Positions 10,799 to 19,397 of a stretch of 64,000 nt of DNA are shown piece after piece; position 1 is the stretch's first letter, and every line of letters begins with the position of its first letter. Position numbers and translations under genes: made by a program. Origin of the DNA: Symbiodinium kawagutii (lineage: Eukaryota > Sar > Dinophyceae > Suessiales > Symbiodiniaceae); contig VSDK01023571.1 of assembly GCA_009767595.1 (NCBI GenBank), positions 56,073-120,072 on the forward strand, in the 5' to 3' direction. The notes below the pieces were generated by a model. It did not search any database, had not been told where the DNA came from, and worked only from the letters and a program-made list of their open reading frames with translations.

Positions 10799-11751
10799 CT
10801 GGTGCTTTTCTTTTGGCGATTCACAGATTGCTTGGACATGTAAATTTGCTCCCAGCTGCTGTTGCTAGGATGCTCGACAAAAATGGCCATTGGAAATTGA
10901 AGCCACGCAGCAAAGATTCTGCGAAGTTTCTCTTCCACCTTTGTCAAACCATCAGCAAATTGGAACCGAGTAGGGATCCACCTGATGCTATCACCAAAAA
11001 CCGTTTCCTGGATCGCCCTGATGGAAACCACGGTACGTTTGTCTTTGGTGGAGGTGTTTGGAGAAACAACCGAATCGTAAAGAGACTTGGCATCTGTTGC
11101 CTGGAGAGATGCCAATCGTGCACCGACTCTGTGAGCTGGCTGCTGGTGCACAAATTCACCAACATGAAAATTGATGTATGCACTACGATCAGCAGCCTCG
11201 TCAGCTACCGAAGCTTCGGCTGCGAGAGTGCTGCGGCAAACCCGGACTGCTCGTGATGATTTCCAGTCCAAAACTGAAAAACTTGCCAGCTCACTCGTCA
11301 CCGAAGGAGTCGTCAAACCGATGACCACGCCGATCTGGCTTCCACTCTTCGCAGCATTCGCCCAGCTAGCATCACTATATGCAAGCACCACTGTCGACTC
11401 GTTCACCGGAACATCTTGCATGAGGATCCCAAATGAAGAGGTCTCCTTCACATAGTCGACGGTGGCATAAAGCGACTTCAAGTCATGGATGGTAGCTGCA
11501 TCACCATGACCTGTCAAACTCACCACCGGTGCAATCTCTGGTCTAGCTTGAGTAGCCAGCCATTGAAGCGAACCTGATACGCTCCTCAACTCCTTCTTCT
11601 CCTCGTCAGTCAGCTGTTCATCTTGCTGATTAAGTCTGCCACGAGGAAGGGAGACCTGATCCATGTTCTCGATGAAGGTCTTCATGGTGATCTTCATCGT
11701 GTAGCGCTCATTGGTCTCGAGGAGAGTAAGGTCTTTCCCTTTGAAGGTCAA
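10771..11751 (-). CDS. copia RNase H region
   Basis: A frame of about 326 codons that ends inside the 3' LTR. It holds the Ty1-type RNase H core: SDASWAN (Asp127), a STLAAEA motif (Glu179), an ATDAKSLYD motif (Asp220) and the late W-x-PTRFQFADGLTK segment. It degrades the RNA of the RNA/DNA hybrid in reverse transcription. Upstream the reverse transcriptase lies in another frame. The overlap is a few bases (11748-11751), where ..ACTGAGATCCC is followed by an in-frame TGA. The catalytic residues look intact. No ATG opens this frame; the listed limit is a TTG. Confidence 0.9.
   Translation of the reverse strand: MTFKGKDLTLLETNERYTMKITMKTFIENMDQVSLPRGRLNQQDEQLTDEEKKELRSVSGSLQWLATQARPEIAPVVSLTGHGDAATIHDLKSLYATVDYVKETSSFGILMQDVPVNESTVVLAYSDASWANAAKSGSQIGVVIGLTTPSVTSELASFSVLDWKSSRAVRVCRSTLAAEASVADEAADRSAYINFHVGEFVHQQPAHRVGARLASLQATDAKSLYDSVVSPNTSTKDKRTVVSIRAIQETVFGDSIRWIPTRFQFADGLTKVEEKLRRIFAAWLQFPMAIFVEHPSNSSWEQIYMSKQSVNRQKKSTSENFEHGMT
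10799..10816 (-). promoter_or_regulatory. possible polypurine tract
   Basis: Element-strand sequence AAAAGAAAAGCACCAG abuts the 3' LTR. The purine run is short and interrupted by CACC, so the assignment is weak and rests mainly on position. Confidence 0.35.
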
Positions 11752-13724
11752 GGGATCTCAGTCAGAGCTCCCCACTTGAACAATTCGTGGACTTCGGCCA
11801 GGTTGTAGTCGGACCTGCTGATTCCCACGAAGTCGTCGACATAGACCAAGATGATCGACTGAATGCTGCCATCCACAACCTTGTAGTAAAGTTGTTGGTC
11901 AAAGGAGCGCTGCAAATAGCCGATGCTTGTCAGTCGCCTGGTCACTTCGACGCTCCATGTATAAGGAGCATTGGCTAAACCATAAATGTTTCCTCGAATC
12001 CGATACAGCTGAGCTGCCCAAGCGGTGGTCAAGGCAATCAGCCCGTCGGAGGGTGGCTTCAAAAACAATGGAAGGGGACGCTGTTCTTGTTGTCCTTGAA
12101 GAAATGCAGTCGAAGCGTCACCAGTCCAAGTTTTCCACCGCAACGAGGAATCAAGAAGTTCGCCATTATATCCCGCCACGATCATGGCGAACACCACAAG
12201 TTCTGCAATGCGACCTGGAGTGCTTGAGGTTCGGCGAAGCACTTCCAGGTCTGGATCTTGATGACCCAAAGCAACCACTCTGCACTTGGCCCTTACTTCT
12301 CCGACTCCAAGCGCTTTATCTCGATATACTGCTCTGCTTCGCAAAATGCGACGCTTCAGCAGTGGATCTCGATACACAGCAGCAGGCTGTGCATCTGTCA
12401 ACGGCTCCACTGAGTTCCATGAAGCCCATGACTCAGCCTCCTTGTACACGGCAGCCAAGAACTTATCCACGTAGCTGCCAGGCATCTCCATGATTCGACG
12501 CCAAGGGATCTCACGATCCAGAGCCTTAATTTGCTGACAGCTCATCCCTTGTTTGTACAAAGGAGTGGAGCTGTTTGTCTTTGAGTTTGTATGTGGTAAT
12601 TGCTTATATTGTGATGTTGAATGTGGTTGTGATGCTTGTGGGTGGATAGGTTGTTGTGTCTGTTGTTGTGGGTCATCATCATCAGTGTCAGAGTCCTGTG
12701 TGGTGTCGGACTCAGTGGGATCCTTACCCATTGTGCGGACATCTTCTTGGCGTTGATCAGTGCCAAGGTACACTTGATGGTAGTAGTTGATCTTCGGTCC
12801 AAAACCTATGTCCGGGGTTGGATCCCAATGTGCTGATGGAACTTCATATTGATAGTCCTCATTGATACGAAGCGTGTAGGTTGCGTCAAACACCCGCTTC
12901 TGAGGAAGTTGTGGTTGTTGGTCCATCGCAGCATCAGGCACGTCTGCTTCTTGGTAGGGATCGTCCAAGGCGATCTGTGAAGTTGGTTGAGCAGGAAGTG
13001 CCTCGAGGTCAATCACCTCGGTTGGTGGTATTGCTGATGCTTGTGCAGACACCTGTTGCTGGCCTGCTGATGTTGATGCTGCTGCTTGTTGAAGCGGCAC
13101 TTGTTGCTGACCGCTTGCCTCCAAAATGGTAGGCTGTGAAACTGTTGCTGGCTGTTGTTCAGCATGTGCTTGCTGTTGGTGGAAAGAACCTGCTGGCTCG
13201 TGTGTTGCTGGTTGTTCCAGCTGAGCAGGTTGTTCTGCTGTGTGTGTGGCCAATGTTTTGACCGTCGATGCAACTCCCGTCCGTTTGGATGGAGTACGGG
13301 AACGGAAACGAGCTCGTTGTGGTACGTCTCCGAACTGGTTGAATTGTTGGTTCTGCTGTTGCAGAATGTTCTGTGTGATGGTAGTAGGTTGATGTATGTT
13401 GTATGTAGATTGCTCTGCTTGCGTGTGTAAATGAAATTGTTGTTGAATGTGGTCATGTGATGGTTGTTCCTGTGGTTGCGGTTGAAGAATCGGAGTAGTT
13501 GGTTGTGCTTGTAGTTCTGGAGGAGTCTGTGGCACCATCATCGAAGGTGTAGGCATGAATTCATCGGCATCGATGAGTTCATCAAGTCCAGGAACTTCAT
13601 CGCCGATTTCCGCAGCAATTTCATCTTCTGGTGGAGCAGGGCCGCGGTCATCGAGAAGGTGCTTTCCGAAGTCCATCGAAGCATCCTTCAGGGCGGCAAT
13701 GTCCTTCTTGTCACAGGTGTCCAC
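11748..13724 (-). CDS. copia linker and reverse transcriptase region
   Basis: The first about 400 codons are a low-complexity linker rich in Q, P, T and H between integrase and polymerase. The RVT_2 domain follows (VRAKCRVVALGHQDPD, WKTWTGDASTAFLQG, GNIYGLANAPYTW), with the catalytic YVDD at residues 628-631 (about 11832-11843). It copies element RNA into DNA. The frame stops at 11748 just after the thumb region (HELFKWGALTEIP) and RNase H continues in a different frame, so one frame disruption separates RT from RNase H. The upstream frame change lies near 13730. Confidence 0.92.
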   Translation of the reverse strand: MDTCDKKDIAALKDASMDFGKHLLDDRGPAPPEDEIAAEIGDEVPGLDELIDADEFMPTPSMMVPQTPPELQAQPTTPILQPQPQEQPSHDHIQQQFHLHTQAEQSTYNIHQPTTITQNILQQQNQQFNQFGDVPQRARFRSRTPSKRTGVASTVKTLATHTAEQPAQLEQPATHEPAGSFHQQQAHAEQQPATVSQPTILEASGQQQVPLQQAAASTSAGQQQVSAQASAIPPTEVIDLEALPAQPTSQIALDDPYQEADVPDAAMDQQPQLPQKRVFDATYTLRINEDYQYEVPSAHWDPTPDIGFGPKINYYHQVYLGTDQRQEDVRTMGKDPTESDTTQDSDTDDDDPQQQTQQPIHPQASQPHSTSQYKQLPHTNSKTNSSTPLYKQGMSCQQIKALDREIPWRRIMEMPGSYVDKFLAAVYKEAESWASWNSVEPLTDAQPAAVYRDPLLKRRILRSRAVYRDKALGVGEVRAKCRVVALGHQDPDLEVLRRTSSTPGRIAELVVFAMIVAGYNGELLDSSLRWKTWTGDASTAFLQGQQEQRPLPLFLKPPSDGLIALTTAWAAQLYRIRGNIYGLANAPYTWSVEVTRRLTSIGYLQRSFDQQLYYKVVDGSIQSIILVYVDDFVGISRSDYNLAEVHELFKWGALTEIP

Positions 13725-13761
13725 TGCTCAAATCCAAAGGCACACCTGAGCTGTTCTGCTG

Positions 13762-16080
13762 TCACCAAGATGCTGCTTCCACCGCTGCGAATCCAAGCTT
13801 GTTTGCCCACAGCAGTCGGATCCCAGGAAAGAAAAGTCCCGGTGATCCAGGCGCCACGCTTCTTCCCACCACGGCGATCCCACCTCCAGAAAGCAACACT
13901 CGATGTCCCGGGAGCACATCCGCGACTTTGGTGTTGCGAGTCTTGCGCAACAATGCTCGACGAAGGTGGCGGCTGCAATCCAAATCATGGACTGCTTTCA
14001 GTGCCTCAGCTCGCACCAGCTCTGCTCGATAGGCAAAGTCTTCTTCTCGAAGGCGAGCTGTTGGTGGGGAAGTTGCCAAAGTCATTGGATCGTTGAAGTT
14101 GCTGTTCAACAAGCGAGGTTGCCGTCCGAAAACTGCTTGGTCAGCAGATCTGCCGTGTGTGTGAATGGCAGAGTTCATCGCATGGCAAGCTGCTGGAAGA
14201 AGTTGACGACAATCATCCAGGTTGGTGGCTGCAAACTGGTCGATCAACTTTTCCAACACCAGTCTCAAAATGGCATTCCTCCGTTCCACCATTCTGATCA
14301 CATGGTGAGCTTCAGGGGGGCACAGTTCCATCACACAGCCCATTGACTGCACTCGTTCTTGACAATTTCCTCTAAAGGACGTGTCGGGATCAGCCACGAT
14401 TCGAAGAGGAAGTCCATAGGAACGGAACCATGCCTGCTCCAAGCATTCAAAGGTGTGATCACTGCTGGCATCGGTAGGCATGATTGCTTGGTGAAATCCA
14501 GTCGCCTTGTCCACGATGCCCAACACCTTGAACGATTCACCAAGGAGAGTTCTGCAGAAAAAGGTATCCATCTGCAGCTCATCACCAAACTGACCAGCAT
14601 AGAAACTCGGCAATGTTGAAGGCCGAGGATGTTGAGGTGGCTTCAACCTTTCGCAAGTAGCACATCGAAGCTTGCGAACACATTCGTAAACTTGATCAGG
14701 AACGTCGCCTTGGTATGCCAACATCCGTGAAAGTTCTTGTCGAGACGGATGGCCCAAGTTCAAGTGCATGCGAGCGACAGCTGATCGAACTTCTTGAGGA
14801 ACATTTGAGCTCAGGCCTGGAAAGTCCACATCCGTGGTCAGGTTAGGAACCACGCCAGGCTGTCGATCAGGTAGCTCAGCGTCAGGAACTTGACGACGTC
14901 GACCAAAGACGAAAACACCAATGCGAACCGCTTTGGCAAATCGTTGCTTTGGGAACTGCACCTCGTTCATGTCCTCGATCTCCACTGCCCGAGACCCATC
15001 GGCATACAAAAGAAATGCAGCTCGGGTCGGAGGAAGAGGTGGAAATCTCCTAGCTGTAGGATTGGAAACCACTTGAATCTTGGTGGCATCCATGCGAAGC
15101 AAGTCCTGCGCGTTCTTGCCCATCGCGGTGTCCACAGCAACATCATAGGGTCTTCTGGACGACCGATCATAAGTGAGATCCAGCTGCTGGACAATTGGAT
15201 CCCAAGCTTGTAGTTGTTCAACAGGTTGCTGAACTGGCAGAGCATGGTGAACTTGACAAAATCGATGAGGATGTTGCCGTTGAACATAGGCACGAAGATG
15301 TTTCAAGATGGCCAAGCACATCTTCTTGGGATATTCCTGAGAACGTTTGGTCATTGTTCCCTGGATAGGCACGCAATGTTGCCATTGTTCAGCATCGAGA
15401 CGTCGAGCCAACACCTCGTCCAAGCCGGGCATGTTGCCAATCATGCGAAAGGGCTTGGCAATGGGCTGATGGTCAATCATCCCACCAAAGGCACCAGCAT
15501 CTACCACAATGCCCCAAACTCCAGGAAGAGCTTGTAGACGTTTCATGCGGTCTGTCTCCCACACTTCAGAGTTCTGAGGGTTCTCAAGGGGGAAGAATCG
15601 ATGCTGATCATTCTGAATCTCGGCCAGGTCCGCTGCAAGGTCCAAGAGCGGACGGTCCTGCTCTTGCAGCTCGTACCACTCATCCAAGCGATGACCATAT
15701 TTCATGTTGCGGTTGAAGCGGTTGTAGTGGCGACAATCCAAACCCATCATCATGAGGTATGGCTTCAACCGCTTCTGCACCTTGAAGGCTTCCAACCGCA
15801 TGTTCTCGTCCGTGAGGTCCTGGCCATAGATCAAATCCCAAGGCTGCACTGCAACCAGTCCATGTTGCGCTGCAAGTTCAGTGCATAGAGCTCGACCAGC
15901 AAATAGTTCCCAGAGATCTGCATTGGGAGAGGGGCGGTGCGCAGCAGAGCTCGAAGCCATGCAGACGTCGAACTCGGAGCCAAGCACCTTGGCAGACTTC
16001 TTCCATTCACCCTGAAGCCGTTTGGTAGCTCCAGGTTTCAGGCTTCGTCCCAGTTGTAGGCCACGTCCTCCGGATTGTCG
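13762..16080 (-). CDS. copia methyltransferase-like domain and integrase
   Basis: Two domains in one frame. The first (about 15500-15925) looks like a diverged C5-methyltransferase fold: ELFAGRALCTELA as the SAM-binding motif, GLDCRHYN at the place of the PPC catalytic loop with the cysteine kept, and PLENPQNS as the ENV/ENP motif. The second is the integrase. It has a zinc-binding H-x4-H (residues 449, 454) with C-x2-C (483, 486), and a catalytic core with Asp515 (LQMDTFF), Asp574 (VADPDTS) and Glu609 (MVERRNA), close to D,D-35-E. After about 13.88 kb the better frame is another one (FLSWDPTAVG, WIRSGGSS), so the last about 40 residues of this frame are probably not native. Confidence 0.9.
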   Translation of the reverse strand, partial: RQSGGRGLQLGRSLKPGATKRLQGEWKKSAKVLGSEFDVCMASSSAAHRPSPNADLWELFAGRALCTELAAQHGLVAVQPWDLIYGQDLTDENMRLEAFKVQKRLKPYLMMMGLDCRHYNRFNRNMKYGHRLDEWYELQEQDRPLLDLAADLAEIQNDQHRFFPLENPQNSEVWETDRMKRLQALPGVWGIVVDAGAFGGMIDHQPIAKPFRMIGNMPGLDEVLARRLDAEQWQHCVPIQGTMTKRSQEYPKKMCLAILKHLRAYVQRQHPHRFCQVHHALPVQQPVEQLQAWDPIVQQLDLTYDRSSRRPYDVAVDTAMGKNAQDLLRMDATKIQVVSNPTARRFPPLPPTRAAFLLYADGSRAVEIEDMNEVQFPKQRFAKAVRIGVFVFGRRRQVPDAELPDRQPGVVPNLTTDVDFPGLSSNVPQEVRSAVARMHLNLGHPSRQELSRMLAYQGDVPDQVYECVRKLRCATCERLKPPQHPRPSTLPSFYAGQFGDELQMDTFFCRTLLGESFKVLGIVDKATGFHQAIMPTDASSDHTFECLEQAWFRSYGLPLRIVADPDTSFRGNCQERVQSMGCVMELCPPEAHHVIRMVERRNAILRLVLEKLIDQFAATNLDDCRQLLPAACHAMNSAIHTHGRSADQAVFGRQPRLLNSNFNDPMTLATSPPTARLREEDFAYRAELVRAEALKAVHDLDCSRHLRRALLRKTRNTKVADVLPGHRVLLSGGGIAVVGRSVAPGSPGLFFPGIRLLWANKLGFAAVEAASW

Positions 16081-16104
16081 ATGGCACCCATCTCGATGAG
16101 TCGG

Positions 16105-16725
16105 TTCCACCTTTGTGATCCGCCTCGCGTTCCATCTCCAGCCTGGCTTCTTCGAACACGGCCTCGTTGAGAAAGGACCACTCCTCCTGAGTCCGAGGTT
16201 GGGAGTCGAGCGGCGACTCCTGATGAACGATCAAGATCACCTCGTTCATCTCCCTCTCAGTCAACTGTTCCGTGCGAAGCTCCTCCATGGAAAAGTTGGT
16301 CCACCCTGTGTCCAAGGAGTGGGAAGGATGAGGTCTCGTCTTGGCCTTCAGAGTTGGTTTGGGTTTGGCCTTGGCCTTGCTGGAAGCCAGGGCTGTGGAG
16401 GCTGTCGGCATAGGTCTCGAGGCGATGGTCTCCAAAGATGGTGGTGGCAAGGGCCGCGACTGCGAAGAGGATTTTGCTGGTCCACGTACTTCCCATTTCT
16501 GGAGCGTGTCGGACCACTTCCACCCTGTCTGGCAATCCAGACACGTTGCGAAGCTGCCGTACTTGTTTCCGTTGCGACGGCAGTGAAGATGCTGGCATTC
16601 TCGAGGTTTGATCTTGTAAGCCATGAGAGGTGGAATTGCTTGCAACACATCTCGTGGCAGCACCTTCAGCCGAATGGCTGACATCATCATCCCGAGGATC
16701 CGGACGAAGGCCGTCATGAGGTACT
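16105..16725 (-). CDS. copia inter-domain linker with Cys-rich motif
   Basis: Frame with CQHLHCRRNGNKYGS, then FATCLDCQTGWKW, then a proline/lysine-rich linker and an acidic segment (EEWSFLNEAVFEEARLEMERE). The C-x4-C ... C-x2-C spacing suggests a small zinc finger or ribbon between protease and methyltransferase-like domain. The frame differs from the protease upstream and from the domain downstream, so frameshifts lie near 16.72 and 16.10 kb. Around 16.05-16.10 kb a third frame (RLIEMGAIDNPEDVAYNW) reads more like protein, hinting at more than one indel there. Confidence 0.65.
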
Positions 16726-17600
16726 CGGTCATAGTCTTCCATCGCTTCAACCACCATGGCGGAGGCTGATGCATTGGGAGGCAGAAAAGAGCTCGAAGTC
16801 GAAAGTCGAATTGCTTGAGGGCCCAAGATGAACTCCGGGTGAGGGTCTTTCCACAAAGCTGGTCGTGAAAGCTGTGTCCATGCATGCATCTTGGATGGCT
16901 GTGACACTTGAAAATCCATGATGTTCAAAGCCATGTGACCACCCAAACGATGCAACTTGGCTTCAACCTGAAGTTTCTCAAAGTAAACCGTATCGTTCAC
17001 CAGATTGACAACCGCTCCAAGTTGAGTGAGCAAACTGTTGGACGCAAGAAACGGCACGGGGTCCTCCAGAACTGAGGTGCCCAGCAGCAATGGTGCTCCG
17101 CAGATGGCTGAAGGGGGGTAGGCCTTGACGGCGGCAACCGATGGATCACCCTTTCCAAACTGAAACTCATCCCGTTGGTGAACCATCTTGGGTACCAGGT
17201 CATGTTGTTGTAGTTGTTGTAGATGAGCATCCAACCATTGTTTACCACAGCATGTTCGTTGACAACCAGTATCCACGATCATGTAGCCCTTGAACATGGA
17301 GACACCCTTGAAGTTGACCTCATTCACCAAGTGCAGCTTAATGGAAACCATCTGGATGACAAAGGCATTGCCATAGGAATCATCGGGGTCGTCGTTGATC
17401 TCGAGGCTCCCAAAGTCATGGTGAATGAGTCCAACTTTGTGAGCACCCTTGGAACCCTTGGACGCGCCCTTTTTCTCGGAGGCACTCGAAGCTGCGGGAC
17501 CACCAGCACCACCATTGCGAGGACACTCTGGATCTTTGTGCCAGTGTCCCAAACCACCGCATGCTGAGCAGTGAGTTGTGGCCTTGTCCTGGGCCGACAG
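16720..17600 (-). CDS. copia zinc knuckle and aspartic protease region
   Basis: The frame opens with CSACGGLGHWHKDPEC, a nucleocapsid-type zinc knuckle with a longer last spacing (C-x2-C-x4-H-x6-C). About 95 codons later comes VDTGCQRTCCG, the D-T-G active site of a retropepsin (about 17271). The protease would cut the polyprotein and the knuckle binds element RNA. Zinc knuckle and protease are in one frame; gag upstream is in another, and the change falls near a CCCAAAAG run at about 17610. Beyond about 16.72 kb this frame stays open but reads less like protein than the neighbouring frame. Confidence 0.85.
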
Positions 17601-18035
17601 CTTGGTCTTTTGGGCTGGCTTTGGACGGCTGGTATAAACTTCCGCCCCAAGGTGATGTTGCTCAGCTTCTTCACCGTTAAGGTGAGCACCTGTGCCAAAC
17701 CGGCAACATCAACATCTTCTTCATCAAAGGGCTCTTCAATCTCCTCGGTGGCATCTGGGTCCATGTCATCGTCATCATCCGGCTGCTCCTCGTCGATGGG
17801 GTCCAAGAACTCCTCGTCATCGGCAGGAGCGTCGTTGGCGGCAGCCTCGTTTCCAGTGAAGTGGACCTGTTTACGCAATCCACCCTTTCCAGAAAACGCA
17901 TTGCGATAAGAGCTCGCAGCAGTTGAAGATGCCGAAGATGGTGCTGACAAAGATGAACTTGCCGAGGATGTAGAACGAGAACCCTTCCCAGGAGCGCCTT
18001 TCCCGGTACCTTTCGGAGGTATGGCAGTTCCATCG
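17601..18035 (-). CDS. copia gag C-terminal segment
   Basis: Frame with GTAIPPKGTGKGAPGKG, a serine-rich stretch, then a strongly acidic run (DEEFLDPIDEEQPDDDDD and onward to EEPFDEEDVDV) and KKLSNITLGRKF, leading into the zinc knuckle in a different frame. It links the gag core to the nucleocapsid. The frame change from the gag core falls close to VDSR at about 18040. Confidence 0.7.
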
Positions 18036-19211
18036 CGGCCAACGACTGGAGGTGCTCCTCGAGTCCACGATGAGGTCGAAGTTCAACCGCTGCTGTGTTC
18101 CAACCAGAATCAATCGTTGTCCTTCCTGCGACAAGCCAGACCTGTCCAAAAGTCTCGCCCCCATCGACTCATCATCATAAGTCAGCGACACATCGATGCC
18201 AACCGAATGAAGGCAGCGCTGAGTCCTCCTGTAGCGGTTCACGTAGGCACGCACTGTCTCACCAGCAAATCGACGAATGTTCTCGAACTCATGGAGAAAC
18301 TTCCTTTTCTGGTACACTGCCTTCTGCTCCATGGGCCCCTTCAAAAGGGCTAGGATCTTGTCAACCCCATCGGCACAGTGGATGTCCTCGATGGGAGTGC
18401 GCTCCAACTCCTGCTCAGCCTCGCCCTGCAGAGAATTGTACAAAGCGAGGGACATCTCTTTGGCACTCATGAATGGGGCTGCCTGCAACTTCCAAATGGC
18501 CACCTTTTTCACAAACTTCGTATATGCCCTCAGTACCGCCAAACAGGCGGCTGAGGGACTGCTCCACCACGCCAGCGAACACCCTTTTGAGGTCCAGCAG
18601 CTATCATCCCGCTTCTTCGAAGTAACAAGTTGACGGAGGGCATCCAGCAGCTGATTCTGTTGCTTCCCGCTCTGCGAAAAATTCCCAGGCCTCTGTACTG
18701 TAGGTGTCCGGTGGTGAGGCACGCTCGGGGTTTGCACATTCGATGGAAAATTCGTCCGTTGTCCAGAACCGTCATCCCAAAGACTCGGGTCCGCCACAGG
18801 ATCTGTCGTGTGCGTCTCTTCCTCGGCTCGCTCAAAGCCATCAGCAGACGAAGGAGGGCCACTGAATCCCGAACGTCGCAACCTTCTCTTGGCAGATCTC
18901 GTCAGCAGGGGTCGCTCTTCAGGAGGGGCTTGATGTCCATGAGGCATGTACACCCAAGTCCCTTGTGACGTCACACGCTTCGCAGGCTGTTCGGCTTTGT
19001 ACCACTCACCATTACCGCACGCACCGCAAATCCAAGAACCACCGCTGTCACGCACCCAGGCTGTTGAATCGCACGCCATGCAACTCCAGATAGATTGCTC
19101 AACGAAGTCAGCGGATTCACGCAACTCATCGGGCTCATCTCCTTGGATCGTCACACCGGCAGGTTCATCAGCGCCAGGGGGAAACGGGTCCCATTCAGAA
19201 TCTTCATCCAT
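18036..19211 (-). CDS. copia gag core
   Basis: Starts at the ATG at 19211 (MDEDSEWDPFPPG), 19 bases past the primer site. This is preferred over the open but TTG-initiated extension into the LTR. It includes a small Cys motif (CMACDSTAW ... WICGACGNG, C-x2-C ... C-x2-C) and a UBN2-like capsid region (ALYNSLQGEAEQELE, FLHEFENIRRFAGETVRAYV, DVSLTYDDESMG). It should assemble the element particle. The frame is lost after LIVDSR and gag continues in another frame. Confidence 0.85.
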
Positions 19212-19229
19212 GGCCAGCACCTGCACGGC

Positions 19230-19242
19230 GGCTCCGGTGCCA
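19230..19242 (-). promoter_or_regulatory. primer-binding site
   Basis: Element-strand TGGCACCGGAGCC begins directly at the inner edge of the 5' LTR. It is complementary to a tRNA end GGCUCCGGUGCCA. It differs from the initiator-Met type TGGTAGC-like site of the second element at 63594. Confidence 0.75.
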
Positions 19243-19392
19243 ACTTGTAACACACCAAGCTGGGGCAGAATCACGCCATTTCCACCACAGCGCACGAGTT
19301 TGAAACTGGCACAAGGTCCCTCAAGGACACACGGAGCCCACAGCAACGGTGAATCGACAATGGCCTATGTCATGCCATGCGCAAAATTCTCA
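19243..19392 (-). repeat. 5' LTR of the copia element
   Basis: 150 bases, two differences from 10649-10798 (one at the terminal base, one in ATGCGCAAA versus ATGCTCAAA). It is very short for an LTR. Confidence 0.92.
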
Positions 19393-19397
19393 CTAAG
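19393..19397. repeat. target-site duplication (right copy)
   Basis: CTAAG, matches 10644-10648. Confidence 0.85.

Larger units (their letters stand above)
10644..19397 (-). mobile_element. Ty1/copia-type LTR retrotransposon, full length, frames broken
   Basis: Two 150-base direct repeats (10649-10798 and 19243-19392) differ at two positions and are flanked by the same 5-base word CTAAG (10644-10648, 19393-19397). Between them, on the minus strand, lie gag, a zinc knuckle, aspartic protease, a methyltransferase-like domain, integrase, RVT_2 reverse transcriptase and Ty1-type RNase H. The order protease-integrase-RT-RNase H defines copia. The coding frame changes at least six times (near 18.04, 17.61, 16.72, 16.1, 13.88, 13.73 and 11.75 kb), so this copy cannot make one polyprotein unless some changes are sequence errors. 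The element shares the strand of the host genes. Confidence 0.95.

Noticed and set aside
19211..19346. Extension of the gag frame into the 5' LTR
   Set aside because: The only upstream start is TTG, and a coding frame crossing the primer site is not expected. The ATG at 19211 fits better.
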